Both the position numbers and the translations under genes were made by a program. Of a stretch of 64,000 nt of DNA, positions 11,613 through 22,339 are shown piece by piece (the first letter of the stretch is position 1; each line of letters opens with the position of its first letter). The notes under the pieces are model-generated. The model searched no databases and was not told where the DNA came from. It was given only the letters and a program-made list of their open reading frames with translations. The stretch spans positions 35,489 to 99,488 of the forward strand of contig LGRX02025804.1 of the NCBI GenBank assembly GCA_001247695.2, read 5' to 3'. This DNA comes from Cymbomonas tetramitiformis (taxonomy: Eukaryota; Chlorophyta; Pyramimonadophyceae; Pyramimonadales; Pyramimonadaceae).

Positions 11613-13381
11613 AAACAATAATGTCCTGCGCGGAGCGGCTTTTTATTTCAGTGTTAATCCAGAAGTAAAGACCCTTTGGCGAGAAGTCAGCAGCAGTTTG
11701 TAAGAGCGGATTCGGAAGTCAGGCGACTCCAGGGGCACCCACGGTGCACTGGCGGACCCTTCTTCTTCCCTGAACTTGGTGGTACTTGCACTGAAAGAGG
11801 CTACCAGCGACGGCGGCAACAGATCAGCTCTGAATTCACTAGTGATGAGCGGCCTTCTTCTATCCGGTGATATGCTCAGCACCTTGTTCTGCAGTGAATC
11901 CAGGGGCACCCCTGGTGCACTGGCCTAACTGCTAACAGGTGTTCTTCAGTTTTGAGCTAATCAGCACGGCATGAGCTTGGGCGGCGGCGGCGACAGAGTC
12001 AATCAGCAGTGAATGTGCACCTTGATGAGCACTTCTCAGTGGTTTCTCCAGCTGGCCACCTTGTTTGAAGTGAATCCAGGGGCACCCCTGGTGCACTGGC
12101 TTAACTGAAAGGCAAGTGTGCGTCACCTGGAAGCTAATCAGCGGCGGCATCTGCCTGGACTTACCAGCTAAGAGTGGATCAGCAGTTAATGTGCACCTTG
12201 ATGAGCCACCTCCCAGTGGTTTCTCCAGCTGGCCACCTTGTTTGAAGTGAATCCAGGGACACCCCTGGTGTACTGGCCTAACTGAAAGGCAGGTGTGCTT
12301 GGCCTGGGAGCTAATTAGCGGCGGCATCTGCCTGGACTTACCAGCAAAGAAGCAGATCAGCAGTGAGTTACTGCTCTATGTCTGGAACTTCAACTTACGG
12401 TTTCTTGGGCAGCTCCACCCTGTCTGACGGTTAATCCAGGGACACCCCTGGTGTACTGGCCTAAGCCTGAAGTAGGAAGGAGCTTGCCAGAGGACTAGCA
12501 GCGACATCAGCCCTGAAGGCGACAAGTGAGTGGTCTTTTTAAGCGATATTCACTGGTGTGATACAGTTATCTGGTGGATTCAGAGTTAATTACTTGCCCA
12601 GCCTGGAGTGCTGCTTACCACTGGAGTGACTTTCTAGTTCTTTATCATAATGTGTGGGAGAATTCTTTTATCTTTTCTACAGTATTGGTCAGCTGGTGAG
12701 GCCCTCATATCACCGGTGACCTTCTGAATTAGCCGTGGTGTTGCGAATCCAGGGGTGCTCAGCACACTGGCTTAGCTCCCAACTCTGCACAGCGACCTTG
12801 TTCTTGCTTACTGGACTGGGGAGTGAGCTTCCATGCTAGCTACGGTGCCCTTGATTAGCAGTGGTGTTGTGAATCCAGGGGTGCTCAGCACACTGGCCTA
12901 GCTCACACCGCTGCGTATCAGTGCTATTCTTGGTGCCGTGGAGTTGTCCTCATGTTCGCTGTGCTCCTGATGAACTCTGGCTCAGCTAATCCAGGAGTGC
13001 TCAGCACACTGGCCCAGCTTTAAGCCCTCCTTGCACGAATATTCTGCATCTGCTGCGGATTTAGAGCGTTGAAACACAGTGCTGGACCTCTAGGCGTTCG
13101 CTGGCTGCACGCGTTTCGTTCTTCCGCTTGTTCAGCGAGGTGAATCCAGGGGCACTCAGTGCACTGGCCTAAGCCAGTCTGAATCAAGCCTCCAGTCTGC
13201 TGGTGAACGAGCTTTGCGCTGAGAGAGGGGACTCTTCCTTGGTCCCATTAGCTGAGCATTAACGCAGTACTTTACCACGGAGGGTGAGGCAGAGCCAAGC
13301 GCTGCCTCTGCCCAGTCCAGAGATCGTGAGGCACGACGACTGGCGCGAGAGAGGGTCAGTCAGGACCTTGACACGGGATAT
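11613..13381 (+). other. Gypsy-2 1.77-kb 5' leader with repeated hairpins
   Basis: Untranslated leader between LTR and Gag. It contains nine copies of a motif AATCCAGG..CTGGCCTAA at 11729-11752, 11900-11923, 12076-12099, 12253-12276, 12436-12459, 12749-12770, 12875-12896, 12991-13012 and 13146-13167. Each folds as CCAG/CTGG around an inner stem. The inner stem changes in a compensated way between copies: GCACC/GGTGC, ACACC/GGTGT, GTGC/GCAC, GCAC/GTGC. Spacing is about 175 nt in the first half and 115-155 nt in the second. This points to selection on RNA structure (packaging, dimerisation or translation are possible roles). Small minus-strand ORFs here are shadows. Confidence 0.8.
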
Positions 13382-16297
13382 ATGAGCACAGAGGGATCGG
13401 GTCCAGAATCCATTCCCTCTGCACCGGCATCACCAGCAGCAACAGCGCTCGCAGCAACAGCACTTGCAGCAGCAGTAGCAGCTTCAGCGCCTGCAACTAA
13501 TCAGTTCCTCTTTGCGTTTGACGACGTAGACGAGATGGATTACTATGACAGAGATAGTCACGCACTTGACAAGGAAGATGTCAAGCTCCAGTACACTGGT
13601 GGCAAGAACGAGGATAGGGCGCTCTTTATCAGGCGTTTCGTTGACATGGTAGCGAAAGTACAGCGGGCTTACGAGGCTAAGAAGCGCAGGCACATGAAGT
13701 CAGCGTCTTTTCACGCGCTCAGTCAGCAGCAGAAGAAGGCTTTCGCTGACTCCAAGCCAGACCTCAGATCGTTGTGGGATAGCCTGCCCTCGTTCCTAGC
13801 AGGGGACGATCATTCAACCTCAGTCGCCTATGACTGGTGGTGCGCTGCATACCTGAAGGATGGCATCATGGCCTCACACGCGTGTCATGTCTTGAAGGAT
13901 CTCACCATGAGAGACGCTTTTCAGGGCTCAGTGCGTTGCGCACAACCTCCTTTCCATGAGCTGGCGCCAGGATCGACATGGGCAGTCTGTAAGGTGTTCG
14001 AGGAAGGCGATGCTGATGGCGAAGAGTCTGATGAGTGGGAGAGCGAGGGAACCTCCACTAAGGGTCTCACGGGGACAGATGGCACGGAGGATTCTCACTA
14101 CTTTTGGGCCTTGAGGGCTTTCATTGCAGAGCTCGAAGCCAAGTTCCTGATGAAGGGCACCAAGGAGAAGGAGGATCTGTTGATAGCCAAGCCGCAGACC
14201 ACCGAGCAGGACGGCCTCGCTTACGTGAAGAGCTGTCGTCGCAGGGAGGCAGCGCTCAACATCGGCAAGATGGTGGAAGACCCCATTGTCAGGCAGAACA
14301 TCGAGGAGTGCATCAAGGGTCTGCGCATCAAAGAATACCGAGATCGCGTGTCCGAGCAGTTACGTGTCAGTCATCCTGCCCCCAACAAGGTCACATGGGA
14401 GGACCTGGAGGTCATCGTGGAGGTGCAGGACAAGCTGAAGAACGATGCGGAGGCTTGGGCTCTCACACTGCAGCAGGAGCTGGTTCGCAGACTCTCCTGC
14501 GTGTACTCTTGCTACGAGGCCAGGCAGCTGGGGCTCGACCTGGCTGCACTAGTGGCCGCCATGAGGCGCTCTGGTTCTGCCCCCAAGACTGGGGACAGAC
14601 GCAGGGACCCCAAGAAGAAGGAGCAAGCACAGCATGGTGGCGATGACGCCAAGAAGCCTTCGAGGGAGGTGAACAATGCAGAGCGTCAGAAGCCTACCTA
14701 CGGCAAGGTGCCACCACCTGACGCTTCAAAGAAATTCCAGTGTGATTGGTGCTTCACACGCTTGCCCCACTCTCCAGAGCGCTGCTACACGGGGTGCCGT
14801 GAGGCCCGTGTGCCTCCGAACTTCCACAAGGACAGGCAGAACTCGAAGTGGCCGGATGAGGTCAAGAATGCCCAGATGCGTGCTTACAACATCGCGCACC
14901 GCTTCGACAACCACAAGATGGGGATCACCACCAAGGAGTGGCTTAAGCTCCCAGAGGCCAAGCAGAAGCTACCGCAGCAGCAGCAGCAGCAGCAGGTGGC
15001 GGCCAGTGCTGAGGTCAAGGAGAAGCTCGCTGCAGAATTGACAGGTCTTCAGACAGGGACACCTCCAAAGGGGGACAAGGGCGCCGATGCACAGGCCCGG
15101 TCAGAGGTCAGCGATGCGGAGACTGAGTACGACTCCCACTTCAACCAGCAGGCTGAATATGAGGAGGATGAGAAGGACTGCCCTGCTGATGATGGGCTGG
15201 AGGATACTCATGATGTCGGCATCAGTCACGCACCAGGTCTCCAGGCCAGGGCCGCAGTCGCCTTGGGCAGCACTCAGAAGATGCAGAGCTTCCAGGTCAA
15301 GACGCCGGAGGAGTTCGACAAGGCCGCTCAGGTGCCCAGAGCCGTTCCTCCCAACGTCCTCAGCAGGAAATTCCACCTGCTGGCATCCAATCTTCGCAGC
15401 TCCGTGCGCACTTGCTCGCAGATTGCGGCCATCCTGATGTCCCAGCACGCCATCGAACTCCCGAAGGACATCGAGAACCTCCTGGCGCTGGAGGAGCTCA
15501 TGGGCAACGATCCGAATGATGCGACCGAGCAACCCACCGAGGTCAACGAGCATGCACTTGAGGACACGCACGCCACAGTGATGCAGGGGGTAAGAGAAGA
15601 GGCAGATGGTGCAGAACACCGCGCGATCGAGGAGGTGCCATTGGACGAGATGCCCAACGGTGTGGTCGACAGCGCCGCCGCCCGATGTGCAGCCGCTGCC
15701 TGTGTGGACGACCTGGGGGTGGTTGACTTCAGCGACCATGGACATGTACGAGCTGGCACCATCAAGACCCTCGCCTACGACGCGCTGAGGGCAAAGATGA
15801 AGCAGCACCTGACCGACGAGCAGGTGTTGCTGATGACTCAGGTGCAGCCCATCTGCAAGTTGCGGAATGCCACCCTGTATGAGGGACTGGCGTTGGTGTC
15901 ATCTGGTGGTGAGCTTATGCTATACCGGGCGATCCTCATGGACACCGGCGCCAACTGCAACATCATCTCCATCGCGGTCGTGAGGCGGCTGGGCCTCACG
16001 GTGTACGAGGCCAGCACCGGCGCCAAGGTCACCAGGTGTGACAACAGCCCCACGAAGTTCACGCATTACTGCTACGTGGACGTCATATATACTGGCTGCG
16101 GGCACACCGCACATGACGCTTCACCGGCTATACGCCTTCGTGACCTTCGAGCCCGAGAACTCGTGGGATCTGCTGATAGGCACCGGGCCACTGAAGAACT
16201 CCCTGATGATCGACATCAAGCTTGGAAGTTGCGTGGCCGTGTCGCATGCGCCAACGATTTTGGGCATGGATGCTCAGGTGGTGCTTCCGTTGGTTGA
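13382..16297 (+). CDS. gag: Gypsy-2 Gag and N-terminal part of protease
   Basis: 971 codons. The N-terminus is Ala/Ser/Pro-rich. Residues about 60-400 are a charged helical Gag-like region, followed by a lysine-rich linker. A Cys cluster CDWCFTRLPHSPERCYTGC near residue 455 resembles a zinc finger but is not the CCHC knuckle. A poly-Gln run lies near residue 540, then an acidic stretch. The C-terminal part holds YRAILMDTGANCNIIS near residue 855, the DTGA active site of a retropepsin. The second half of the protease continues in the next frame (16038 ORF), so expression of an active protease needs a +1 shift near 16100-16115, or this copy has an indel. The first ATG after the hairpin leader is used; no upstream in-frame ATG of note. 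Residues after about 915 are read in the wrong frame if the shift is real. Confidence 0.8.
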   Translation: MSTEGSGPESIPSAPASPAATALAATALAAAVAASAPATNQFLFAFDDVDEMDYYDRDSHALDKEDVKLQYTGGKNEDRALFIRRFVDMVAKVQRAYEAKKRRHMKSASFHALSQQQKKAFADSKPDLRSLWDSLPSFLAGDDHSTSVAYDWWCAAYLKDGIMASHACHVLKDLTMRDAFQGSVRCAQPPFHELAPGSTWAVCKVFEEGDADGEESDEWESEGTSTKGLTGTDGTEDSHYFWALRAFIAELEAKFLMKGTKEKEDLLIAKPQTTEQDGLAYVKSCRRREAALNIGKMVEDPIVRQNIEECIKGLRIKEYRDRVSEQLRVSHPAPNKVTWEDLEVIVEVQDKLKNDAEAWALTLQQELVRRLSCVYSCYEARQLGLDLAALVAAMRRSGSAPKTGDRRRDPKKKEQAQHGGDDAKKPSREVNNAERQKPTYGKVPPPDASKKFQCDWCFTRLPHSPERCYTGCREARVPPNFHKDRQNSKWPDEVKNAQMRAYNIAHRFDNHKMGITTKEWLKLPEAKQKLPQQQQQQQVAASAEVKEKLAAELTGLQTGTPPKGDKGADAQARSEVSDAETEYDSHFNQQAEYEEDEKDCPADDGLEDTHDVGISHAPGLQARAAVALGSTQKMQSFQVKTPEEFDKAAQVPRAVPPNVLSRKFHLLASNLRSSVRTCSQIAAILMSQHAIELPKDIENLLALEELMGNDPNDATEQPTEVNEHALEDTHATVMQGVREEADGAEHRAIEEVPLDEMPNGVVDSAAARCAAAACVDDLGVVDFSDHGHVRAGTIKTLAYDALRAKMKQHLTDEQVLLMTQVQPICKLRNATLYEGLALVSSGGELMLYRAILMDTGANCNIISIAVVRRLGLTVYEASTGAKVTRCDNSPTKFTHYCYVDVIYTGCGHTAHDASPAIRLRDLRARELVGSADRHRATEELPDDRHQAWKLRGRVACANDFGHGCSGGASVG

Positions 16298-19220
16298 CAT
16301 GACACCACCCAGGCGTCCCCACCTGCCCAGGCGGGTGGACCCAGTGGTGTGTTTGCAGTCGGAGATCTTTGGGCAGGGGATGGAGTGCGAATGGCTAGAG
16401 CACCCACCTCTGAGCACAAGGGAGGAGAGGTTTGCTGCCTCTGGGATTCAGCCTGAGCACATCGATGACGTCTACGTGTCACCATTGGGGTCACCAGCGT
16501 CTTCGTCGAGGCCTCCTGCTGAGCCCCCACGACCCCAACTCGCCACGCGCGCGGAGGTCGAGGAGAGGTGTCGCAGTCACACATGTTCCCTTGAAGGTGG
16601 CCGAAGGAGTGACCTGGCGTCACTGGCGCCTGCCGTACAGGCAGCGTCGGAGTGCATGCTCGCACAACTCTACGCAGAACCGAACCCCTGGGAGGGTGGA
16701 CGCGCGAGGTGGGTCACTGAGGACCAGGTGGTTGGGGGTCGTCCGTCTCTGGATGCCCCTCTCGACCACAACTGGGCGGATCAGAGACTGTACCTGGACC
16801 GGCACCATATCGCGCGTCTTTGCCGCATCCTTCAAGACCTTCCCAAGGACATGCCGGCCAGACCTTCCCAAGAACATGTCTGCGTGGAGTTCGTCCGTTG
16901 TCTCGAGCAGAAGTGGGTGATGGTGGACCAGCTGATGCCCCCTAACTGGCTGTATGTGGACCAGAAGCTGGATCACGATGAGGAGAAGGACCGCTGGGTG
17001 CTCAATGGGAGCTACATGACACACGTGCCGTCCTCTGCCAGCAAGCAGGACGTCGTCAAGCCCAGGGAGCGAGGCAGATCGCGCGACAGCCTCAACCCGA
17101 TCCAGCGACTGCAGGACACGCTCCAGGCGTTGTTCATATACCCCAGTGGCGAGGTCACTGGCACCCTCATGTGGGACCTGAAGGAGCGTGTCCTCTGTGT
17201 CCAACCGAGCACAGCCACGCAGTACCTCGAGCTGATGCGCTGCAGGCTGGATCATGCGCTCGTGTACAACAGTGAGGAGTTGCTGGACGAGCTCCAACTC
17301 CCTCACTGGTACGAGAGCACTGGTGTCTGGACATACCAGCTGCTCAGGTACCTTTGCCCGGTGGACATGGAATCCCTCTCGGTTGGCATCCTCCGACAAT
17401 ATAATCGACATGGCAGCGAGGGGCCACCTCTGGAGCTCATCTCACTGGGTTCGAACACCAAGTACTACCCAGTGGGGGATGGTCTTGGGGGGCCTGGCAG
17501 GGTGTTCTCCGAGAATGCCGCTGCCCAGGAGTACGTGCGCCTGGGGGAGATGAGGAAAATGCTCAAGTCGGTCAACACCAGGCAGCAGGGCTACGATGCG
17601 CTCGAGGCAGATGCAAGGCGTAGGCCGCCACCGCCCAACAACATGGTCAACACGAGGCTCACGAAGCGAGCCCCTGCGCAGCCACCTGCTCCTGCCGCAG
17701 GCGCAGGACCATCCCAGGCTGTCGCAGGGCCATCTCGAGCCAGGTCCAGCAGCCGCTCGCCACCGCGCTTGTCGCACATCGCACGACCATCTCAGGCTGT
17801 CGCGGGGCCATCTCGGGCCAGGTCCAGCAGCCGCTCGCCACCGCACTTGTCGCACATCGCACACTGCCGTACGCCGTCGCCATCATCCAGCGGCATTGGG
17901 CCCGAGGACTTGATGTCACCTCGACTCGTTTGCGCCACCGCGGCTTGGCCGTCAGATCCTGCTGACAGCCCTTCTCGGGGGAGGTCGCCCCCTGCATCGC
18001 CCGCTATGACCAACGCTGGCTCGTGGGCGGACTCGATCCGTGTCCCACGTGATTCCCGATCACTTTCCCCGGGGGGGCCGCCTCCTACGCCTCCGAGTCC
18101 ACCACGGGCGAATCGCCTGCCTCGGTCCCCTGCGAGGGCGCCTCCATCTCCAGCGGGGTCAGATTGGGATGCCGCACGAATGGCCACCACATCCGACAGT
18201 TCAGTGTGCAAATTTCTGTCCGTGGAGGAGGTGAGAGCCTTGAAGGACCGCCGCAACCTTACCGTCTTTATGGTGCGGTTTGGCGTGACGTTCGTTGACC
18301 GTTGCAGGGGCCAGCGAGTCGTGTACGAGCTTGGCGTGTGCAACCAGGAGCGAGGTCTCAGGCTGCGGAAACATCCGGGTATCACCAGCAAGGTCGCCAA
18401 GAAGCATGACAAGACCATCGCGTGCGGAGACCGGGGCTGGCGCCTCCCTCTTGGGGGACAGACAACGTCGTCCAACCTGCTAGAGGCTATGATTTCAGCC
18501 TACGCTGATCTGTCGCACCGTGGCTCAGGGCACAGGTTGCCCGGGGGTCATGCGAGGAACATTGCGTACTCGCTGTGCGCCTACGTGGAGCTTGGGGCAG
18601 CACACGTGCTGCGCTGCATGGCGCACCCAAATGCCACACCAGTGTACTACATCTTCATGGAGGACCAGCGATGTCGTACTTGGCACGCTGAGTTCACAAA
18701 CGAGTACTTCATGCGAGATGACCGGAAGTTCACATGCTTGCAGTGGGGGACCAGGGAGGTGGCCGCGCCGTGGTTGCTGCCAGCCCTGGGGGCCTTGGAG
18801 GCGCTGCGTCTCCCGCCGCCGCCGCCGCCGCCCGCCCATCAGGCTCGCGTGGCCGAGCGATCCGAACACGTGGATACGGCCTGGCGAAGGAATGTGCACG
18901 AGGTTCGCGACCCCTCTGCGCGTCATCAGGGCCGGCCTTCTGGCCGGACGTCTGAGCATCAGCCGGGCGCGGGCGGTGCTGCGCGCTCATCTGCCCCTTC
19001 TGTCGATCGCCATGGGGCTGCTACCCATGTCGTCCATGCGTCGAGGGCGTCCAGGATGCCGGCCAGTCATGACTCACGCCGTCCTCCTTCTCCGGCTGTT
19101 TCAATATGCAGCGAGGTGACGGAGGCGTTCGAGCGCCATACGGACGAACAACGTGAGGCGCAGCGACAGCACGCGCATTTTCATCAGGGCTCCCCGGGCA
19201 CAGCGGGCGGGTGGCCCTGA
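16038..19220 (+). CDS. Gypsy-2 protease C-terminus and unexplained polyprotein region
   Basis: Open for 1060 codons in frame +1 relative to Gag. The useful part starts near 16110: LYAFVTFEPENSWDLLIGTG is the second half of the retropepsin (LIG flap). After that I recognise nothing for about 1000 residues. Near residues 530-620 is a Pro/Ser/Arg-rich segment with two tandem copies of a unit containing PSQAVAGPSRARSSSRSPP. A more globular Cys/His-containing block follows near residues 715-910 (for example VCKFLSVEEVRALKDRR and LQWGTREVAAPWLLP), then a low-complexity tail. A single TGA at 19218-19220 separates it from the next ORF in the same frame, so stop readthrough or a recent nonsense mutation is possible. 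Gypsy pols normally go from protease to RT within 100-200 residues, so this region is a large addition. The 16038 ATG itself is unlikely to be a real start. Confidence 0.6.
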   Translation: MTTAPRSSRITATWTSYILAAGTPHMTLHRLYAFVTFEPENSWDLLIGTGPLKNSLMIDIKLGSCVAVSHAPTILGMDAQVVLPLVDMTPPRRPHLPRRVDPVVCLQSEIFGQGMECEWLEHPPLSTREERFAASGIQPEHIDDVYVSPLGSPASSSRPPAEPPRPQLATRAEVEERCRSHTCSLEGGRRSDLASLAPAVQAASECMLAQLYAEPNPWEGGRARWVTEDQVVGGRPSLDAPLDHNWADQRLYLDRHHIARLCRILQDLPKDMPARPSQEHVCVEFVRCLEQKWVMVDQLMPPNWLYVDQKLDHDEEKDRWVLNGSYMTHVPSSASKQDVVKPRERGRSRDSLNPIQRLQDTLQALFIYPSGEVTGTLMWDLKERVLCVQPSTATQYLELMRCRLDHALVYNSEELLDELQLPHWYESTGVWTYQLLRYLCPVDMESLSVGILRQYNRHGSEGPPLELISLGSNTKYYPVGDGLGGPGRVFSENAAAQEYVRLGEMRKMLKSVNTRQQGYDALEADARRRPPPPNNMVNTRLTKRAPAQPPAPAAGAGPSQAVAGPSRARSSSRSPPRLSHIARPSQAVAGPSRARSSSRSPPHLSHIAHCRTPSPSSSGIGPEDLMSPRLVCATAAWPSDPADSPSRGRSPPASPAMTNAGSWADSIRVPRDSRSLSPGGPPPTPPSPPRANRLPRSPARAPPSPAGSDWDAARMATTSDSSVCKFLSVEEVRALKDRRNLTVFMVRFGVTFVDRCRGQRVVYELGVCNQERGLRLRKHPGITSKVAKKHDKTIACGDRGWRLPLGGQTTSSNLLEAMISAYADLSHRGSGHRLPGGHARNIAYSLCAYVELGAAHVLRCMAHPNATPVYYIFMEDQRCRTWHAEFTNEYFMRDDRKFTCLQWGTREVAAPWLLPALGALEALRLPPPPPPPAHQARVAERSEHVDTAWRRNVHEVRDPSARHQGRPSGRTSEHQPGAGGAARSSAPSVDRHGAATHVVHASRASRMPASHDSRRPPSPAVSICSEVTEAFERHTDEQREAQRQHAHFHQGSPGTAGGWP
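17701..17865 (+). repeat. Two tandem copies of a ~78-bp coding repeat
   Basis: Two in-frame copies encode PSQAVAGPSRARSSSRSPP followed by LSHIA. The repeat keeps frame, which argues that this part of the polyprotein is translated. Confidence 0.65.
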
Positions 19221-20280
19221 TGCACAACCAACGCTGTGGCCGTGGGCTGCCTGCACAGGCAGTCCACTTGCTTGAGGCCAGGTGTCCTGCGGGCGTGTAT
19301 CTCGTTTGCGGGCAGTGCAGTGGTTTGGTGGTGGCTGGGACGCGGTCCCATTCCCATGGCCGCCGTGTGGGCGATGTGGGAGTCGATGGCATGGCACTTG
19401 TCATGGTGCCCTTTTCAAGTTTGGTGGAGGCGCTGCGTGGCCTCGTTTTTGAGCCAGCTGCCAGTATGGTGGTCGTCTGCTCGACGTTATCCCCGTCGCG
19501 CATCTTACGACATTTGGATCTTATGGGCTCTCGCCTGCGTTTGGTACGTTGGGTTGCTCATCGTGCGCGCCGCGGGCATCTATGCTGGCGTGCACCGTGT
19601 TCGTGCAGAAGGTTGGATGGTGGTGCCCCTTCGGGGGGTGGTCGTTTCCTTGGCATGCTGGTCACAGTGTGCGGCCGCCCTCCTCCTCGTGGTCCTCGCC
19701 TGGCTTTGGGTTTGTACCAGCATTTACGCTGAGGACGTGGCGTGCCACGCCTCCTGTATCGTGCACGACCCGCTGGACGCAGGTCACATTCGACGTGGCC
19801 GTGGATGGACTATTCCGTCCCTGCGTTGGTCCCAAGTCTTCTTGTTGGGCCGCGTGTGCCTGCCCGCTTTGCCGGCCAGGTTGGACAAGCCTCGCTTCGC
19901 GGCGCGCTGGACGCAGCTTCGACGCAATCTCCGCCTTCATCGCATCGCGCAAGCCGCCTACATGGCGCTTGTCCTTGCAGTCGTGGTCTCCACCGCCGCT
20001 GGTGGGAGTACTCGCTTGGCGCACGGGGGGTGGAGAGTAATGGCGTGCTTCTTCGCTTCGAACTCGCCGGCAGCTGCAGTGCATTTCAACCGAATTTTGC
20101 GGTTTTTTCTGCTTTTGTGCGGAATCTTGTGGGTCGCTGGCAAGCTGACCGAGAGTGTGCCTACGTATGATGTCATGTCACCCACGCGCAGTGCCTGGGG
20201 TTCGTCCCCCTGCACTTCTTGGGAGGCTCAGCAATCCTCAAGGCAATGGGAGCCGGGCTGGGAGGCCAACGTCGCGGAGC
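19221..20280 (+). CDS. Membrane-like segment upstream of RT in the Gypsy-2 pol frame
   Basis: The pol frame is open from the codon after the 19218 stop (first ATG at 19236). Its first ~330 residues are unlike any gypsy domain I know: Trp-, Cys- and Val-rich, with four stretches hydrophobic enough to span a membrane. These are near 19505-19585 (WILWALACVWYVGLLIV), 19645-19735 (AAALLLVVLAWLWVC), 19955-20010 (MALVLAVVVSTAAG) and 20093-20150 (ILRFFLLLCGILWVAG). Normal-looking polyprotein resumes by 20280 (VLPYTVLDELQPLGD). Options are a captured membrane-protein exon, an env-like module moved upstream of RT, or an intron or wrong-frame stretch that happens to be open. Overlapping ORFs in the other frames make the last option real. 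Confidence 0.4.
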
Positions 20281-21870
20281 AGGATGAGGTCTTGCCGTAC
20301 ACCGTGCTGGACGAGCTTCAACCTCTAGGTGACACGACAGTGACCAAGGACGAGGCAGCGTGGCTCGACACTGAGCTCAATGCCACGTTTGGAGGACATC
20401 CTGACTTCAAGGAGGAGCACTGGGAGGAAATGCGGAATGTTCTTCGCAGGTGCAAGACCACCTTTGCCAACAGTCCTCACGATCTGACAGGCTACAAGGG
20501 CAAGGCGGAGCACAACACGTTCTCCATTCCTTTCGTAGACGAATCCAAGGCCGCCTACCAGAGACCCAGGAAGTACAGTCCGGGCGAGCAGGAAATCATC
20601 GATATTTATTGCAAGGAACTTTTGGAGTATGGCTTCATAGAGCCTGCAGCCAAGCATTGCAGGCATGCGAGTAACGTCGTTGTGGCTGGCAAGAAGGATC
20701 ATGAGACTGGCCTGTGGACCCAGACGAGATTCTGCGTGGACCTCAGGGGTGTCAACCGGCACTCCCTCAAAGACAATACGCTGCCACATCGACCAGAGGA
20801 GCTCTATCAGAAAGTGGCGAAGGCCAGGTTCAAGACCACGCTGGATGCCACCAAAGCCTTCCACCAGATTCCCATGGCCACGGAAGAGGACAGGAGCAAG
20901 ACGGCGTTTTGGTGGAAGAATCAGCTGTACCAGTACACCTCGATGCCTTTTGGTGCAGCTGGAGCTACTTCTGCGTTCGTGAGAATCATGGACTACGAGT
21001 TACGTCACTTGCAGCATTGTACGGTGGCATACGTCGACGACGTAGTGGTCTACACGGATTCCACGCCTGAGCAGCATCTGAAGGACGTTGAGGACGTATT
21101 GCGCACCTTGGGGGACGCTGGCATCCGATTGCATGCAGGCAAGAGTACCTTTGGTGCAGCCACGGTGGACTTTCTGGGCTACCGCATTGGTCATAACTCC
21201 ATTGGCGCGCAAGAAGCTAAATGTAAGGCCATCCAGGAGCTTCCAAGCCCCCAGGACAAGACTGGGCTCCGCTCGATCTTGGGCATGATGAACTACTACA
21301 AGGGCCTGGTGGGTGAGCCAGGGGGGCCGAACTACTCTGAGATGGCCCGCCCTCTCAATGACCTGCTCAAGAAGGAGGTCACTGACATCAAGGGAGCCTG
21401 GGGGAAGGAGCAAGATCAAGCACTTCAAGACCTGAAGGATGCTCTCTGTTCTGGGAGGTGCCTGAGGCCTATCGATTATGACAGACCCCTTATATTGTAC
21501 ACCGATTGGAGCACCTATGGCATTGGCGCAGTGCTGGGCCAGAAGGACGATGATGGGAAGGAGTACATCTGTATGGCAATCAGCCGATCCCTGAGTAAAA
21601 CGGAGAGACAGTACGCCAGCTTCAAGGGGGAGATGCTCGCAGTGGTATGGGCAGTGCGCACACTGAGGCAGTACTTGCATGGGGTTCACTTCACGTTGGT
21701 GACCGACCACTCACCGCTCACCACCCTGATGGAGAAGGCCGATCTCCAAGGGCAACACCTACGCTGGGCAATCAGTTTGCAGGAGTTCGACTTCACGGTG
21801 CAGTATCGTCCAGGAGCCAAGAACAGCAACGCTGACGTGCCGTCTCGCTACCCACTGCCGTCCACGACAG
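20281..21870 (+). CDS. pol: Gypsy-2 reverse transcriptase and RNase H
   Basis: RT copies element RNA into DNA; RNase H removes the template. Visible RT motifs in order: RFCVDLRGVNRHSLKDN, FKTTLDATKAFHQIPM (first catalytic Asp), FWWKNQLYQYTSMPFGAAGA, and AYVDDVVVYTD with the catalytic YVDD at 21030-21041, then LHAGKSTFG and VDFLGYRIG. RNase H follows: ILYTDWSTYGIGAVLGQ, YASFKGEMLAVVWAVR and LVTDHSPLTTL give the expected acidic residues, ending with RPGAKNSNADVPSR. No stop or obvious loss of a catalytic residue, so this part of the copy looks competent. It is the same frame as the downstream methyltransferase, so all are made as one polyprotein, presumably cut by the protease. Confidence 0.92.
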
Positions 21871-22339
21871 ATGAGACTGGAGCGAGGCATGAGAGGGAGA
21901 AGGTGACTGCGTTTCACGCAGGCGTGGGGGAAGTTCACACGAAGGACTTCTGTGACCACTTGTGCTTTATGTTGGCTGGAGATGCTTCTCCAGGGGAAGA
22001 GGCCACGCCAGAGGTGCAGGTTGCCAACTACTGCAGGATGGCTGCCATGGAGCAGCTGGGCACGGGACCAGTGCATCGTTTATTCGACTTGCACTACCGC
22101 GAGGAATTGGAGTGCAATCATGGGGACATGTTTGACACTGACTTACCCGAGCTGGTGACCGACTCTGGAAGGCTAGCCAGAGCAGCTTGGAAGGCGCTGA
22201 GCCTGGTGAGGCCTACGCGAGGCACGCACGGCGAGGGAAGCCCCGCTGTGTACAGCAATGAGTACTTTGAAGGCGAGCGCATCTTAAAGCCTGAGAAGGT
22301 GGACACCAGGGTGCTGGGCAGGCAGTTCTTCTCGCAAGC

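Noticed and set aside
11729..13167. Repeats in the gypsy leader as a CRISPR or simple minisatellite
   Set aside because: Spacing is irregular (115-310 bp), intervening sequence is unique, and the copies covary as hairpins.
14104..15765. Alternative-frame ORFs over Gag (both strands)
   Set aside because: GC-rich shadow frames of Gag; composition is Arg/Ser/Gly-rich without domains.
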